Shown piece after piece: positions 1-10,702 of a stretch of DNA of 64,000 bases. The DNA is taken from NCBI RefSeq assembly GCF_905220565.1, contig NC_059397.1, positions 15,315,001-15,379,000 on the forward strand. Direction: 5' to 3'. The first letter of the stretch is position 1, and each line of letters begins with the position of its first letter. This stretch comes from Melitaea cinxia. Lineage: Eukaryota > Arthropoda > Insecta > Lepidoptera > Nymphalidae. The notes under the pieces were generated by a model, which had not been told where the DNA came from, did not search any database, and saw only the letters and a list, made by a program, of their open reading frames with translations. Made by a program: the position numbers and the translations under genes.

Positions 1-1904
1 TAAGACAATTTGTAGGATTAGCAAGTTTTTTTAGACGATTTGTTTACAATTTTGCTTCTGTGATAAAACCATTAACTATCTTAACAAAATCAGACGTTTC
101 GTGGCACTGGGGTAGTGAACAAGAAAAATCCTTTAATGACATAAAAACAAAACTTATAAGCCGTCCGATTCTCGCCTTATACGACCCTACATACGAGACC
201 GAAGTACATTGTGATGCGAGTAAAGTAGGCGTCGGCGGTGTATTATTGCAAAAGCCTGACAATGACTCACCTTTTCGGGCAGTAGCCTACTTCAGCCGCC
301 AAACAACACAAGAGGAATCATTTTGGCATTCCTATGAATTAGAAACAATGGCTGTAGTTTTATCTCTAAGGAAATTTAGGGTATATTTAATAGGTCTGGA
401 ATTTAAAGTACTGACCGACTGCAACGCCTTGCGCACGACACTAACAAAAAGAGACTTAATACCGAAAGTTGCTAGGTGGTGGCTTATGTTACAAGAATTT
501 AACTTCTCTATAAATTATAAGCCCGGGCAGAATATGCAACATGTAGATGCATTAAGTCGAAACCCAGTACTACCGCCAGAGGAACACGAAGAGTTAGAAA
601 TGTTAAACATTACGACTCATGATTGGCTACATAGCGTGCAGATGACAGATCCTCGATTAAAACATATTAAAACAATCCTCAATTCAACTGATGAAGATGT
701 TAAGGACATTAAAAATAACTACGTTATCAAGGATGACAAATTATACAGGCGTGTTGGTTCTAAACTAAAATGGGTTGTTCCTCACGGTGCTCGCTGGCGC
801 ATTTGTCAATTAAATCATGATGAAGCGGGACACTTTTCATTTGAGAAAACTATAGAAAAAATAAATGCAGACTATTGGTTCCCTAAAATGAAACGATTTG
901 TAAAGAAGTACGTAGACGCCTGCATAAATTGTGCATACAATAAAGAAGTTGTAGGAAAAAAATCTGGTTACCTAAATCCAATCCCTAAGTGCAGTAATAT
1001 ATTCCATACAATTCATATGGATCACCTAGGACCATTTATTAAGAGTAAACGAGGAAATACTTACATCTTAGGAGTGATTGACGGTTTTAGTAAGTTTATA
1101 TTTATCAGAGCAGTAAGAAATACAAAATCGAGGACAACAATTAAAGTACTAGAGGAAATATTTGCAACATTCGGATATCCTAAGATCATTATCTCAGATC
1201 AGGGTACTACTTTTACATCAAACGAGTTCAAAAACTTTGTGCAAACGTTGGGTATCAAGCATATATGTAATGCTGTTGCCACACCACGTGCTAATGGGCA
1301 AATTGAACGCTACAACAGAACCATTTTAAATTCACTTTCATCAATGAATTACGGGCTTGATGAAAAAGACTGGGATATAAACATAAATAAACTACAGTGG
1401 AGTTTAAACAATACTATAAATAAAGGAACTAATAAATCCCCCGCAGAAATTGTTTTTGGACAAAGAACATCGGGAGAATCTGAAAATATTTTAAAAGGAG
1501 CTTTAGATACAATGGAGTATGTGCCGGAAAAAGAAAGAGAAGAAATGAGAGATAGAGTTAAAGATATTATTGCGGAAAAACAATTAAAAATGAAAGTATC
1601 TTATGATAAAAAAAAAGCTCCAACAAAAATATTTAAGGAAGGAGACTTAGTAATGATACCTAACCACTCATCAGAGAAGGGAAAAAGTAAGAAATTGGCA
1701 CCAAAGTTTCGGGGGCCATTTAAGATTAGTTCGGTTTTGGATAAAGATAGATATGAAGTTTCAAGTATAGAAGGTCATAGTAAAAGAAGGTATAAAAACA
1801 TATATTCTGCCGATCAGTTAAAACGGTGGATAAATTTTCATTTGTCTCCACAGGGGAGCGACCAAAGTAATAGTAATAGTGATGAAAATGAAGCAACAGA
1901 ATAA
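1..1904 (+). CDS. pol: Ty3/gypsy-type pol polyprotein, 3' part (RNase H + integrase)
   Basis: The frame is open from base 3 at the window edge to a TAA at 1902-1904, so the true start lies outside; the GTG at 60 is not a real start. Residues are counted from that GTG. RNase H: CDAS with D52, E95 in SYELETMAVV, D120 in LTDCNAL and D163 in HVDALSR. Integrase zinc domain: H253, H258, C288, C291. Integrase core: D321, D380 and E416, giving the D-x35-E spacing. A GPY/F-like module (RGPF near 551) follows, and I see no chromodomain. The protein would process the RNA-DNA hybrid and insert element cDNA into the nucleus. All catalytic residues visible here are intact, with no stop or frameshift, which suggests a fairly young copy. 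The protease and most of the reverse transcriptase would lie upstream. No envelope-like frame follows. The clade within Ty3/gypsy is not assigned. Confidence 0.93.
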   Translation, partial: RQFVGLASFFRRFVYNFASVIKPLTILTKSDVSWHWGSEQEKSFNDIKTKLISRPILALYDPTYETEVHCDASKVGVGGVLLQKPDNDSPFRAVAYFSRQTTQEESFWHSYELETMAVVLSLRKFRVYLIGLEFKVLTDCNALRTTLTKRDLIPKVARWWLMLQEFNFSINYKPGQNMQHVDALSRNPVLPPEEHEELEMLNITTHDWLHSVQMTDPRLKHIKTILNSTDEDVKDIKNNYVIKDDKLYRRVGSKLKWVVPHGARWRICQLNHDEAGHFSFEKTIEKINADYWFPKMKRFVKKYVDACINCAYNKEVVGKKSGYLNPIPKCSNIFHTIHMDHLGPFIKSKRGNTYILGVIDGFSKFIFIRAVRNTKSRTTIKVLEEIFATFGYPKIIISDQGTTFTSNEFKNFVQTLGIKHICNAVATPRANGQIERYNRTILNSLSSMNYGLDEKDWDININKLQWSLNNTINKGTNKSPAEIVFGQRTSGESENILKGALDTMEYVPEKEREEMRDRVKDIIAEKQLKMKVSYDKKKAPTKIFKEGDLVMIPNHSSEKGKSKKLAPKFRGPFKISSVLDKDRYEVSSIEGHSKRRYKNIYSADQLKRWINFHLSPQGSDQSNSNSDENEATE

Positions 1905-2034
1905 CTATTCTGTTAATTTTATTTCCTTTCCTTCATTCCCCTATCCCTAACTATTACAGCATAGGTAGCTACGGACAGATCGGTACTGACGGATTAGTAC
2001 ACGAATGTCGAGGGCCGTTTACATGCAGGCTGTA

Positions 2035-2470
2035 GCCCTCGGGAGGCAAGCAGTAGCTCATCTGGCAAGTTAATCAACAGACCGTAGCCCTCGGGTGGCA
2101 AGCGGTAACTCACCTGACAAGTTAATCATCAGGCCGTAGCCCTCGGGTGGCAAGCGGTAGCTTATCTGGCAAGTTAATCAGCAGACCGTAGCCCTCGGGT
2201 GGCAAGCGGTAACTCACCTGACAAGTTAATCATCAGGCCGTAGCCCTCGGGTGGCAAGCGGTAGCTCATCTGGCAAGTTAATCAGCAGACCGTAGCCCTC
2301 GGGTGGCAAGCGGTAACTCACATGGCTAATTAATCAGCAGACCGTAGCCCTCGGGTGGCAAGCGGTAACTCACCTGACAATTTAATCAGCAGACCGCAGC
2401 TTTGGATGGCAAGTGGTGACCCATCTGGCAAGTTAATAAGCTTATCGTAGCCCTCGGGTGGCAAACTTCA
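2035..2470. repeat. 52-bp tandem repeat, about 8 copies
   Basis: A 52-bp unit beginning tagccctcgggtggcaagcg recurs about eight times directly after the gypsy pol frame. Two variants alternate in the middle of the array (one with aactcacctgac, one with agctcatctggc), giving a 104-bp higher-order period. The outer copies are more diverged. It may be part of the 3' untranslated region of the gypsy element or an unrelated minisatellite; the missing 5' half of the element prevents a decision. Confidence 0.9.
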
Positions 2471-2816
2471 GATTGCTTGGTAATTGTACGAGTAGATTGT
2501 ATCTCTCAAGTGATATACGAATTGATGAATTATAATTTGTGTAACTATATTATTTAGTGAGATTTGTAATGTAAAATTATGAATATACGAGTTTATACGA
2601 ATTTTATTATGAATGGAAAATGATAGACCAAGGCGAGCTTGTTTTTTTTTTTGTTTGTTTGTAATTATAAAATTACATTGTTACATATTTTAGTGTATAC
2701 AAATTAATCAGTCAAACTAAATTTGTTAATGTAATTTACGAGGCACTAATGATGATTATGTCCATGTAAAACAAAATTAAGTATGAGGTCATACTTGACT
2801 TAGGAAGGCCGAGCAT

Positions 2817-3205
2817 TGTAAGGAATGGGGACATTCCTTATGCAGGATAGCCGTCTGTTACAAATATTGTTTTGAATATTTATTAAATTTATACTTGTTA
2901 CAAATATTGTTTTGAATATTTATTAAATTTATACTATTGCAACACTTTTTAAAAATATATGATTATTATTTTGTGGGTAGAAATAAAAAAAAAAAAAAAG
3001 AAAATATATATATGGACTGGGGAGGGTAATATGTGATGAGGAGGCAAGATGAATGTGAAATGAGTAGTGAGAAAGATTATTTTCTGTTAAAAGAGAAATA
3101 TATATTGTATTGGATTTAAGCATATGAAAATATTTAGAGAATAAATACAAAAGTGATGATTGATACGTGAGTATTATTTGGAAAGCCCTCAGTCGCTAAC
3201 ATTAT
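2817..3205 (+). other. Possible 3' LTR of the gypsy element (tentative)
   Basis: A purine-rich stretch (aggaaggccgagca) ends just before a TGTAAGGAATGGGG start at 2817, and a TAACA end lies near 3204. An AATAAA-like signal occurs at about 3141. The other LTR is outside the window, so the boundaries cannot be confirmed. The interval contains a perfect 40-bp tandem duplication. Confidence 0.25.
2856..2935. repeat. Perfect 40-bp tandem duplication
   Basis: A 40-bp unit starting tgttacaaatattg is present twice, head to tail and without mismatch, at 2856-2895 and 2896-2935. The identity implies a recent local duplication. Confidence 0.95.
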
Positions 3206-3930
3206 TATCAAGTTCTATTGGAGGTATAAAAAAATATATTCGGGTATACGTTTTTAATTATGGTTTTTTTATCGATAAAAAAAAACTACTTTACAAATTA
3301 TCTTAACAACTTTATTTTTTTTTACAATTATATTATAATTTATTATTATTATACGATTTATAAAAATATATAATAATTGTTGAATAATATAAATAATAAT
3401 AGCAAACTGCAATAGTGATAACAGCCATCACCTAGACACTGTATAGCCATCATATCCCATACATAAAATCTTACGCTTTTTTAACGTTGCGGATGTTTTT
3501 TGCCGGCTAGGGTACCCCTACGTAAAGCCCCATAAGGAACTTCGTCCCAAAAATTAATATTAATTATAAACTTCTATTAAATAAATTGTTTGTTGGATTT
3601 TATAATTTTATCAAAAACCTTAGCCAAGAAAAGAAACATTTACTTAGTGACGTCGAAAATGTTAGCATCAAATTATATTAGCTTTTTTGAGAATATGTTG
3701 CTGATTTGACTCAAGTTATAAAGTACCGCTTGTAACAGAGGGTATTCATTCCTTGATTGGATTTTACCAAGAACACTTTAACAGTAAGAATTACGAAGTG
3801 TTTACGTTGGAGATTTATTTCCTACCCATATTGAACACGAGAATATTCTAATAAAAGCTTAAATTATCACAACTTCTCATGTTTACACTAGATTTTTTAC
3901 TGTTTTTATAATAAATATTTTGTTTATACA
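3206..3930. other. AT-rich stretch, no gene seen
   Basis: Poly-T, poly-A and TTA runs dominate and no coding segment is recognised. At about 3520-3550, aaggaacttcgtccc is the inverted form of the MITE terminus at 39350, so a decayed MITE end may lie here. Confidence 0.5.
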
Positions 3931-3943
3931 TTATTTTACTTCA

Positions 3944-4119
3944 CGCTTCAGCCTGTAATATCCCACAACTGGGCATAGGCATCTTTCCCCATGTAGGAGA
4001 AGGATCAGAGCTTGATCCACCACGCTGCTCCAATGCGGGTTGGCGGATATATTCCCTACTATGAGTAACGATCGCTATCAGGTGTACATGATAACAACCG
4101 GGACCGACGGCTTAACGGC
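3944..4119 (-). mobile_element. 5'-truncated tRNA-derived SINE (family A) with 13-bp TSD
   Basis: It matches the tail and body of the full-length copy at 8638 (cgcttcagcctgtaatatcc, then ggcggatatattccc), but lacks the tRNA-like head. The flanking sequence ttattttacttca is repeated exactly at 3931-3943 and 4120-4132, which is a 13-bp target-site duplication. This proves insertion by retroposition from the minus strand with 5' truncation. Confidence 0.85.
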
Positions 4120-4132
4120 TTATTTTACTTCA

Positions 4133-5740
4133 ATATAGTGGAAAACAATTTTCTCTTTATAGTGTGTGTCTTGAAACGCTACGCAACTACGCAAAAGACA
4201 GGTAACTGAGAGCCTTGGACGTTGACTGACGTTACCCCGTAGTAACTGACCGTAAGATGTAATTATATAGAAGTGACCAAAATATACTAATCGAGGAGTA
4301 CTTACTTCGCTCACTTTACAAACTTTGTAACCGAAAATGCTGTGGAGCTGAGTGTTCCCGTCAGGAATGACTAATTGGAGTTCCCTTGACGTATATAACC
4401 TAAATTTATCTCTAAGAAGTATATCATTAGCCTCAAGATTTTCGTTACTTATTTTTTTAGGATTACACGCCTCGTGAATAAAACAACAAATTTGGTTTTA
4501 TTCGAGTTTAGAACTAAGCTATTTGTTACTGAGTTCCTAATAAAGCATAGTTCATGTCGTCATAATTAACTTATTCAGTCAATTTTAAAAAAGTGTATAA
4601 AGCTATAAAGTATAGAAGCTCTGAAATATATCTTTTGAGTAAACCATCCAATCTGTAGCAATTATAGGCGCTGATATTGTACGGAAATTTGCATGCTTCA
4701 AAACGGACATGATCAACACTAAAGCAGTGTTGCATTGATATCGAGACTGCTAGTTTTTGTTAAGGCCTCTGCTTTACACGCAGGGATAGTCAAAGGCTGT
4801 AATAAAACAGTATAAGCAATAATGTTCTATTCAAAAATGTACATTATCGAAATAGATAAATTGATATCTTATTCTGTGTATATCATTAACATTAGTAGAA
4901 TTCCATCAATTCTGGTTATGATGCGTTACTTTCTTGTTTAGTTTTGTTGAGTTTATATATGATGTCAACGGAGTGTAGTGGAAAGTTTGGTTCAAACTTT
5001 AATTATCTTTTGACAGCTTTCTCCGATAGTTTATTAATTTAAAGCTGTGTTTTCTACTAAAGCTTATAAGAATATAATAGAAATTGTTTTCGTCTCCATA
5101 TAAAATGTTTTAGTATAATAACCAACCAATTAAATACAGAAAGAATAACGGAACTCACTCATGAATGGCCACAAAAACCTTCCATTACGTATTTCCTCTG
5201 TCTCTTAATGACATCATTATCTATAGGGGCTTGTCGCCCTGACTATGACGCTACGGTGTGAGGTGATGACAAATGACGCGGGACAATGAGCCATTTTGGC
5301 TGCGAATTTTTGTAATATTTTCTCATAACTGTTTTATTCTTTAAAGAACGGCTATAGAGTTCATATTACAATGTACACTGTTGAGTATTTTTTTACATAG
5401 GATGCACGTGGTGTCATGGGGCATTTTGGCATCTTGACACGTTTGGGTTTCTAATATGAGAGAAACAAATATATATATTTTTTATATGTATCCAGGCCCG
5501 TGTTTGATATTTATAAAAAAGTACACTAAAATTTTGAGTAAAAAGGCATGAATATTATATTTATACTTTTATATCAGAATGATCAAGTGGAGCTTAAACT
5601 GGCTACAAATACTTTTAAATATGTGACATTAAAAATGATGTACGTACATTTAGGTTTCCTCATATAAATTGCACATTCGTACTTATTCTGTGCGTACTAG
5701 CCTCTGAATTAAGGCCTAGTCTGTATCTCGGATGCTAGAC
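4133..5740. other. Intergenic AT-rich DNA, no gene recognised
   Basis: I see no coding segment or recognised repeat I can support. A short motif gtggtgtcatgggg at about 5410 resembles the left end of the MITE at 39338 and may be a decayed fragment. Confidence 0.5.
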
Positions 5741-5744
5741 TGCA

Positions 5745-5930
5745 CTACGCTGCACCTGATGGAAAGCGGTTACCGTAGCCTATTGACGCCTGCAACACTA
5801 GAGCCATCGCAAGCGCGTTGACAACCCTAGCCTCGACCCTTCCCAGGAACTCCAGTCACCTCGCCACAGGAACACAAAACTACTTAAAAGCAGAATCATT
5901 TAGCTGTGATCTTCTGTAAGATTGAGTTAC
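5745..5930 (-). mobile_element. Retroposed repeat, family C, partial
   Basis: The reverse complement matches the repeat at 7935-8212: ggttaccgtagcctat, gcaagcgcgttgac, and tttagctgtgatcttctgta near the right end. It is diverged and lacks the oligo-A tail. Its orientation is minus. Confidence 0.7.
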
Positions 5931-6069
5931 TTTCCCAGACGGCCTAATCCCAATAGCTTCAAGACAGTTACGGTTCCAAGACGAGAACATTGGATGAGAC
6001 ATTCCACAACTTCTAAAATACTGAATATACTATGAAACGTAATGAAGGCTAAATGCTGGCTTTGGAAAA

Positions 6070-6150
6070 GAAGGCGTCCTGCGGCCTGCTGGGTCGACTA
6101 TATCCGTAAGATCGCCAGTGGAGGTTCAGGAGGATCAGTGATAATAACGA
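6070..6150 (+). pseudogene. RTE-type LINE pol relic (C-terminal scrap)
   Basis: One frame reads RRRPAACWVDYIRKIASGGS. This matches the conserved C-terminal segment of insect RTE-type polymerases (GRPxxRWxDDIRKVAG). Only about 25 codons are recognisable, and the flanks are decayed. Confidence 0.6.
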
Positions 6151-6299
6151 ATTAATCCAATAATCCAATGCATATAAATGAACAAACATTTGCGTTATCG
6201 ATATTGTATAATTTACAACTGAATTTTTTGAACATTTATTGGTACATTTTCCTTGCGCTTTTTTTCACCGAAATCGGTATAGATAGTTGTTGACTTGTT

Positions 6300-6500
6300 A
6301 AATTATTAGTTGAGCTGCGGGCCGCATGAAAACAGGCTGTGGGTCACATGCAGCTGTTTTTATGCGGGTAACATTTGATGACCAAGGCTATAGAGCAGAC
6401 GTGGGCCGCGATACGCCTTTAATTGGCCTACCGCGGCGCGAGGTGGCGCGACACGGTGCCGACCGTTTCACTACAAGAGCTATTTTTTTGGTTGCGTGTT
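6300..6500. other. GC-rich island, possible old DNA transposon
   Basis: GC content is well above the surroundings, with repeated GGGCCGC-type motifs (gcgggccgcatg, gtgggccgcgat). The 73-codon plus frame across it (6326-6547) has no similarity I recognise. A decayed hAT-like repeat is possible but not shown. Confidence 0.25.
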
Positions 6501-6549
6501 ATTTTAAATCTTTCATAAGTTCTAATAAAAAGTATTTATTTAAATGAAA

Positions 6550-7050
6550 CAGGGTAGAGACAATGTTGATTTACATTAAATAGCCAAGGTGATTAATATA
6601 ACAATCTGAATAAGGATTAATACTAACAAAGGGTTACCCCCCATACACAATAATTAATAATTTAAATGAAAAAAAAATAATAATAATAAAAAACAACCTT
6701 TAAAAAAAAATCATCAAAAGAGTATAATATGCGTGTATGTGTCAAATACATGGTATTGTGTGTAATGTTTTTTTTTTTTATTGATTTAATATATTGTTAT
6801 GCATAATTTTAAAATTGTATTAATATTCTGTACTCCTTCTCTATATCAATTATAAAAGGGGTACATAGTTTTTGCTTCACGTAGTCATAATATAGATAAG
6901 ATAATAAAGCTATGTTTAAATTAATTACTTAAAGATAAAAAGGCTTACTATGAGACAACGTCAGGAGATAGATATATATTATAGATGACTTTTTTGTAAT
7001 CCTTTTTATGAAATACAATTCCGTAGTACATTAATTTGATGTATCTCGTA
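6550..7050. other. AT-rich stretch, no gene seen
   Basis: It holds poly-A and AAT runs and no supported feature. Confidence 0.5.
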
Positions 7051-7054
7051 CGGT

Positions 7055-7395
7055 TTAGCCAGCGATCGCAATAAAGCGCTCAAAAATCGATTTATTGACG
7101 GCTTCATCGCAAAACATGGAATGGATGAAATTTTCTCCATTATAAAAATACTTAATTAGAATGTTTTTGTATGTATACATTTTAGGAAATAAATTAACTA
7201 AATAGCGTATGCAGCGAAAAAATATCTCGGCAAAGTTTGCTTCGAAGTTTTTTTTTTGGTTACGAGATGATAAATGATGGAAGAGTAGGTTTCGAATAAC
7301 ATTTGTAAAGAATAATGCTGACCGTTCTGAGGCGAGGCAGGTGAGGAATGCGTTCTCAACAGAATCAGAATTAAATTTGATCAAAAGTCGGTACA
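7055..7395 (-). CDS. Unidentified ORF, possible terminal exon
   Basis: An open frame of about 113 codons ends in TAA at 7055-7057. It has no ATG at its left end. Instead it begins directly after a splice-acceptor-like site (attccctttaag, AG at 7397-7396), so it would fit a terminal exon of a minus-strand gene. The peptide has a protein-like composition (for example ENAFLTCLASERSALFFTNV), rich in aromatic and aliphatic residues, with several C- and G-ending codons in an AT-rich background. I do not recognise a domain. It could be a chance frame or a decayed transposon. The neighbouring retroposed repeat at 7436 lies just upstream of the proposed acceptor. Confidence 0.3.
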
Positions 7396-7435
7396 CTTAA
7401 AGGGAATAAAAATTATATGTTGCATTATTTTATCA

Positions 7436-7755
7436 TTACAGCCTATACAGTCCACTACTGGACATAGGTGTCCACAAGTTTACGCTAAAAATAACGTGAA
7501 CTCATGTGTTTTGCCCACAGTCACCACGCTGGGCAGGCGGGTTGGTGACCGCAGTACTGGCTTTGTCGCACTGAAGACGCTGCTGCCCGTCTTCGGCCTG
7601 CGTATTTCAAAGCCAGCAGTTGGATGGTTATCCCGCCACCGGTCGGCTTTTTAAATTCCAAGGTGGTAGCGGAACTGTGTTATCCCTTAGTCGCCTCATA
7701 CGACATCCACGGGAAGAGCGGGGGTGGCTATATTCTTTAGTACCGTAGCCACACA
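7436..7755 (-). mobile_element. Retroposed repeat, family B, near full length
   Basis: It is the reverse complement of the copies at 30095 and 46374. It carries the constant 5' end tgtgtggctacggtac (here at the right), the internal gtcgtaagaggcgac-type segment and the 3' end tccagtagtggactgtatag (at the left). The flanks share an imperfect attatttat-like duplication. Confidence 0.85.
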
Positions 7756-7934
7756 GTACGTATTATTTATAAATTTGAAAAAAAATAATAATAACCCAGC
7801 AACTCATGTGAATGAAAAAAATAACTGTATATACATATAAGTATACCATTGATATTGTATATAAATCCTTTACTAAATTAAAGCAGAATACAGTTTTTTT
7901 TTACATTAAAAATAAAAATAAATAAATAGATTCA

Positions 7935-8212
7935 ACTGAGGTAGGGCACAGCAGGAATTTCCTGCTCAAAATATGGAGCAGCCCGACTGGGGTAGTACCT
8001 CGACCTTACAGATCACAGCAAAATAATACTGTTTTCAAGCAGTATTGTGTTCCTGTTGGTGAGTAAGGTGATCAGAGCTCCTGGGGGGATTAGGGATTGG
8101 GTCGGCAACGCGCTTGCGATGCTTCTGGTGTTGCAGGCGTTTATAAGCTACGGTAATCGCTTACCATCAGGTGAGCCGTACGCTTGTTTGCCGACCTAGT
8201 GACATAAAAAAA
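7935..8212 (+). mobile_element. Retroposed SINE-like repeat, family C, full copy
   Basis: It runs from actgaggtagggcacagcag to gacctagtgacataaaaaaa, an oligo-A-like 3' tail. Related copies lie at 5745(-), 14105(-), 31979, 40880, 59338 (tail only) and 61792. It encodes no frame of note. No target-site duplication is obvious for this copy. Confidence 0.8.
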
Positions 8213-8637
8213 GACATCTGTGTAACTTCAAAGTTATTAATTGAAATAGAAAGACTGCAAAATGCAATTTAAGTTTCAACCGAAGTCTCACTACACTCTC
8301 GTGTTAAATGGAACATTGTAACTAAGCAGAATAACAACTAAACAATAAAGTTACCAATCTTTACTAGAACTACAGGAATACAATAAATATGTTGCGTAAT
8401 TAACTAAAAGTCTAACGTGGGACCTTCGAAAAAGAAAAAAATGAACATAAGTACGAAAATAGACTTAATTACTATAGGTTTAAAGAATATTTATTTTCTC
8501 ATTGAAAACACATAGTCTTACATGAGAAACTATCAACATATTATGTGGGTAAAAATACAAAAATTATCAGCAGTTCACAGATACATTACGATTTGTTTTA
8601 TACTTTACTTACAACGAATGTCTATCACCAAACATTT

Positions 8638-9011
8638 TACGCTTCAGCCTGTAATATCCCACTACTGGGCATAGGCCTCTGTCCCCATGTAGGAGAAGGA
8701 TCAGAGCTTAATCCACCACGCTGCTCCAATGCGGGTTGGCGGATATATTACCAGTAGGTACACCTGATAGCGATCGTTACTTATAGTAATGAGTAACGAT
8801 CGCTATCAGGTGTACATGATAACAACCGGGACCGACGGCTTAACGTGCTCTCCGAGGCACGGTGGGGAGACCTACAAGGACTGCACAAACACCTAGACCA
8901 CGGCAAACACCTGTATGGCCAATACAAATGTTTGTCATGTGCCGGGATCGAACCCGTAACTGCCAGCGCAACAGGTACAATCCATGGCTGTAATCATTGC
9001 GCCAACGCGGC
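8638..9011 (-). mobile_element. Full-length tRNA-derived SINE (family A)
   Basis: On the minus strand the element begins with a tRNA-like head at 9011-8937. It has an A-box-like ttggcgcaatgattac and a B box ggttcgatccc, which are internal RNA polymerase III promoter elements. The body contains gtttgccgtggtctaggtg, and the 3' region ends ggatattacaggctgaagcg. Related copies or fragments are at 3944, 10616, 44842 and 58867. It has no coding capacity and would need a partner LINE for mobility. Confidence 0.85.
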
Positions 9012-9289
9012 ATCCAATTAATTATATCTTAGATTTTTTTAAATACAGCTTTTCCGTGCTCATTAGCTGTGTTTATTATATTTCATATAATTCTCCAGTT
9101 ATAGAAAATATATTTAAAATAAAACATAAATACATGCATCTGCCTCTATAAGTTCCCTATAATAAATATAAGGTTTATTGTACGTATAGCAAGTTTCCTA
9201 CATACTTCCTTACGTTAATAGCCAAGTTTTTTGCTTCTATTTTAGTAAGCTTTTAGAGTTTTATAATATACTTATGTAGACAAAAAGTG

Positions 9290-9830
9290 GGATAACCATC
9301 CAATAGCTGGCATTTGAATTACACAGACCGAAAACGGCAGAAGAGTCTTGATGCGAAAAAGTCAGCGCTGTTGTCATCGATCCGCCGGGCCGCGTGATGA
9401 CAATGGAAAAAATCCTTATGAGTTCGGCAGAAATTTCGGCCCGACTCCTGCTGCTCACTTCTGCCTGGTCCACAAGTTTAAAGTCGCTCAGCGTGCAGTG
9501 GAACGGGCTATGCTTCTCTAATGGGGTTTGTCTCAAAGATAGGATTATAAAAGAGACAATTCGCGAGAGAACTAAAGTAACCGACATAACCCACAGAATA
9601 GCAAGTTGAAGTGGCTGTGGGCTGTGTCGCAGGACCGATGACCATTGGAGCAGATGTGTCTTGGAGTGGACGCGTAGCAAATGGACGTGTAGCAAACGGA
9701 GTGTAGGATGTCCTCCGGCCCACTGAACCGACGATCTACGTAAGATTACCGGTGTAGGTTGTATGAAGATTGCGGAAAATCGGGTTGTCTGGCGCGAACT
9801 TTGGGGAGCAATGACAAGAAGTGTTTTGAT
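9290..9830 (+). pseudogene. RTE-type LINE pol relic, C-terminal region
   Basis: A frame near 9510-9609 reads GVCLKDRIIKETIRERTKVT then DITHRIAS and a stop. A later frame near 9725-9805 reads TDDLRKITGVGCMKIAENRV. Both match the C-terminal part of RTE-clade polymerases after the RT palm, and stops and shifts between them show it is dead. The left 150 bases also resemble family B (gggataaccatccaatagctgg), so this may be a mosaic. The long antisense frame across it is a shadow. Confidence 0.75.
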
Positions 9831-10615
9831 CTTTTGAAATAAACATCATATAAACATAACACATATATAAATATAACATAACATAACATTCTTAGCGTAT
9901 TATTTATATTTCAAATATTAATATACACCTACTAATTATAGTAATACATGTTATATTATAACAGTATCATTAATTTACTACAAAATCAATAAATTGCTTC
10001 TTTAGAGCTGCTTTCTTTACACTTTGTATACAGTACTTGTAACATAATTATATCATAAGTAGCCTTGAATAGTATTCAAATTACGAAGTTAGTTGATTTT
10101 GTCAATATAAATTTTGGTTTCTCCTCACCTTATGAGTTACATAATTTTGTTTCAATAAAACTTTTCAAATATTTCTCTGTGGTTTGTTTACGCAGATTCC
10201 CGTATTACCTCTTTGTTTCTGATCTGACCGCAAAAAGGTTTCAGACAAAATCCCCCCGGCAACTGTACTTTAGATGTGAATTGATAAAAGTTAAATGCGA
10301 GCGCTTCGAGGTATAAGTTTTCGGTGCTTGATGAAATAACGTGGAAACATTGTTTTCGCCTTTTAAAGAACAAACGAACTACAGTGAACTCTATTTGTGA
10401 ACAAAGAAAATTTACTGAGGTTTAACAACTGGAGCAATCTGAATACAGACAATAAACTTAACAATACAATGCAGCGAGATTTTCATAAAGATATTCAAAT
10501 CAATTTCCATTTGCTTTTTAAATGTAATGACGTTGGATTGGCGCAGTGCTTAGAGTAACAGACTGTTTCGTTAAGGGTTTGTAGTTTATTTACTATGGCT
10601 TAAATTTGTGTTCTG
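9831..10615. other. AT-rich DNA, no supported gene
   Basis: An 83-codon plus frame at 10065-10316 contains an acceptor-like site (gtttacgcag), but I see no convincing product. Short aacat repeats lie at 9860-9890. Confidence 0.4.
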
Positions 10616-10702
10616 TGTTTCTTTAATCCTCTCCCAATGACGCCTTCTCCTACATGGGAAAAGAGGCCTATCCCCAGTAGTGGGGATGTTACAGACTGAA
10701 TT
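10616..10702 (+). repeat. Family A SINE 3' fragment
   Basis: The segment ttctcctacatgggaaaaga, then ggcctatccccagtagtggg and gttacagactga, is the reverse complement of the tail of the SINE at 8638. Only the last 80 or so bases remain, in plus orientation. Confidence 0.7.

Noticed and set aside
1905..2030. An envelope gene after gypsy pol
   Set aside because: No open frame follows the pol stop; tandem repeats begin within 130 bases.
2035..2470. Regularly spaced 52-bp repeats as a CRISPR array
   Set aside because: There are no unique spacers; the whole unit repeats in tandem and the setting is eukaryotic.
8937..9011. A true tRNA gene
   Set aside because: The A- and B-box-like segments belong to a SINE head fused to a repeated body. 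Cloverleaf pairing is not kept.
9261..9695. 144-codon minus ORF
   Set aside because: Antisense shadow of the RTE-type pol relic on the plus strand.
10065..10316. 83-codon plus ORF with an acceptor-like site
   Set aside because: No recognisable domain, no matching donor, and an equally open antisense frame.
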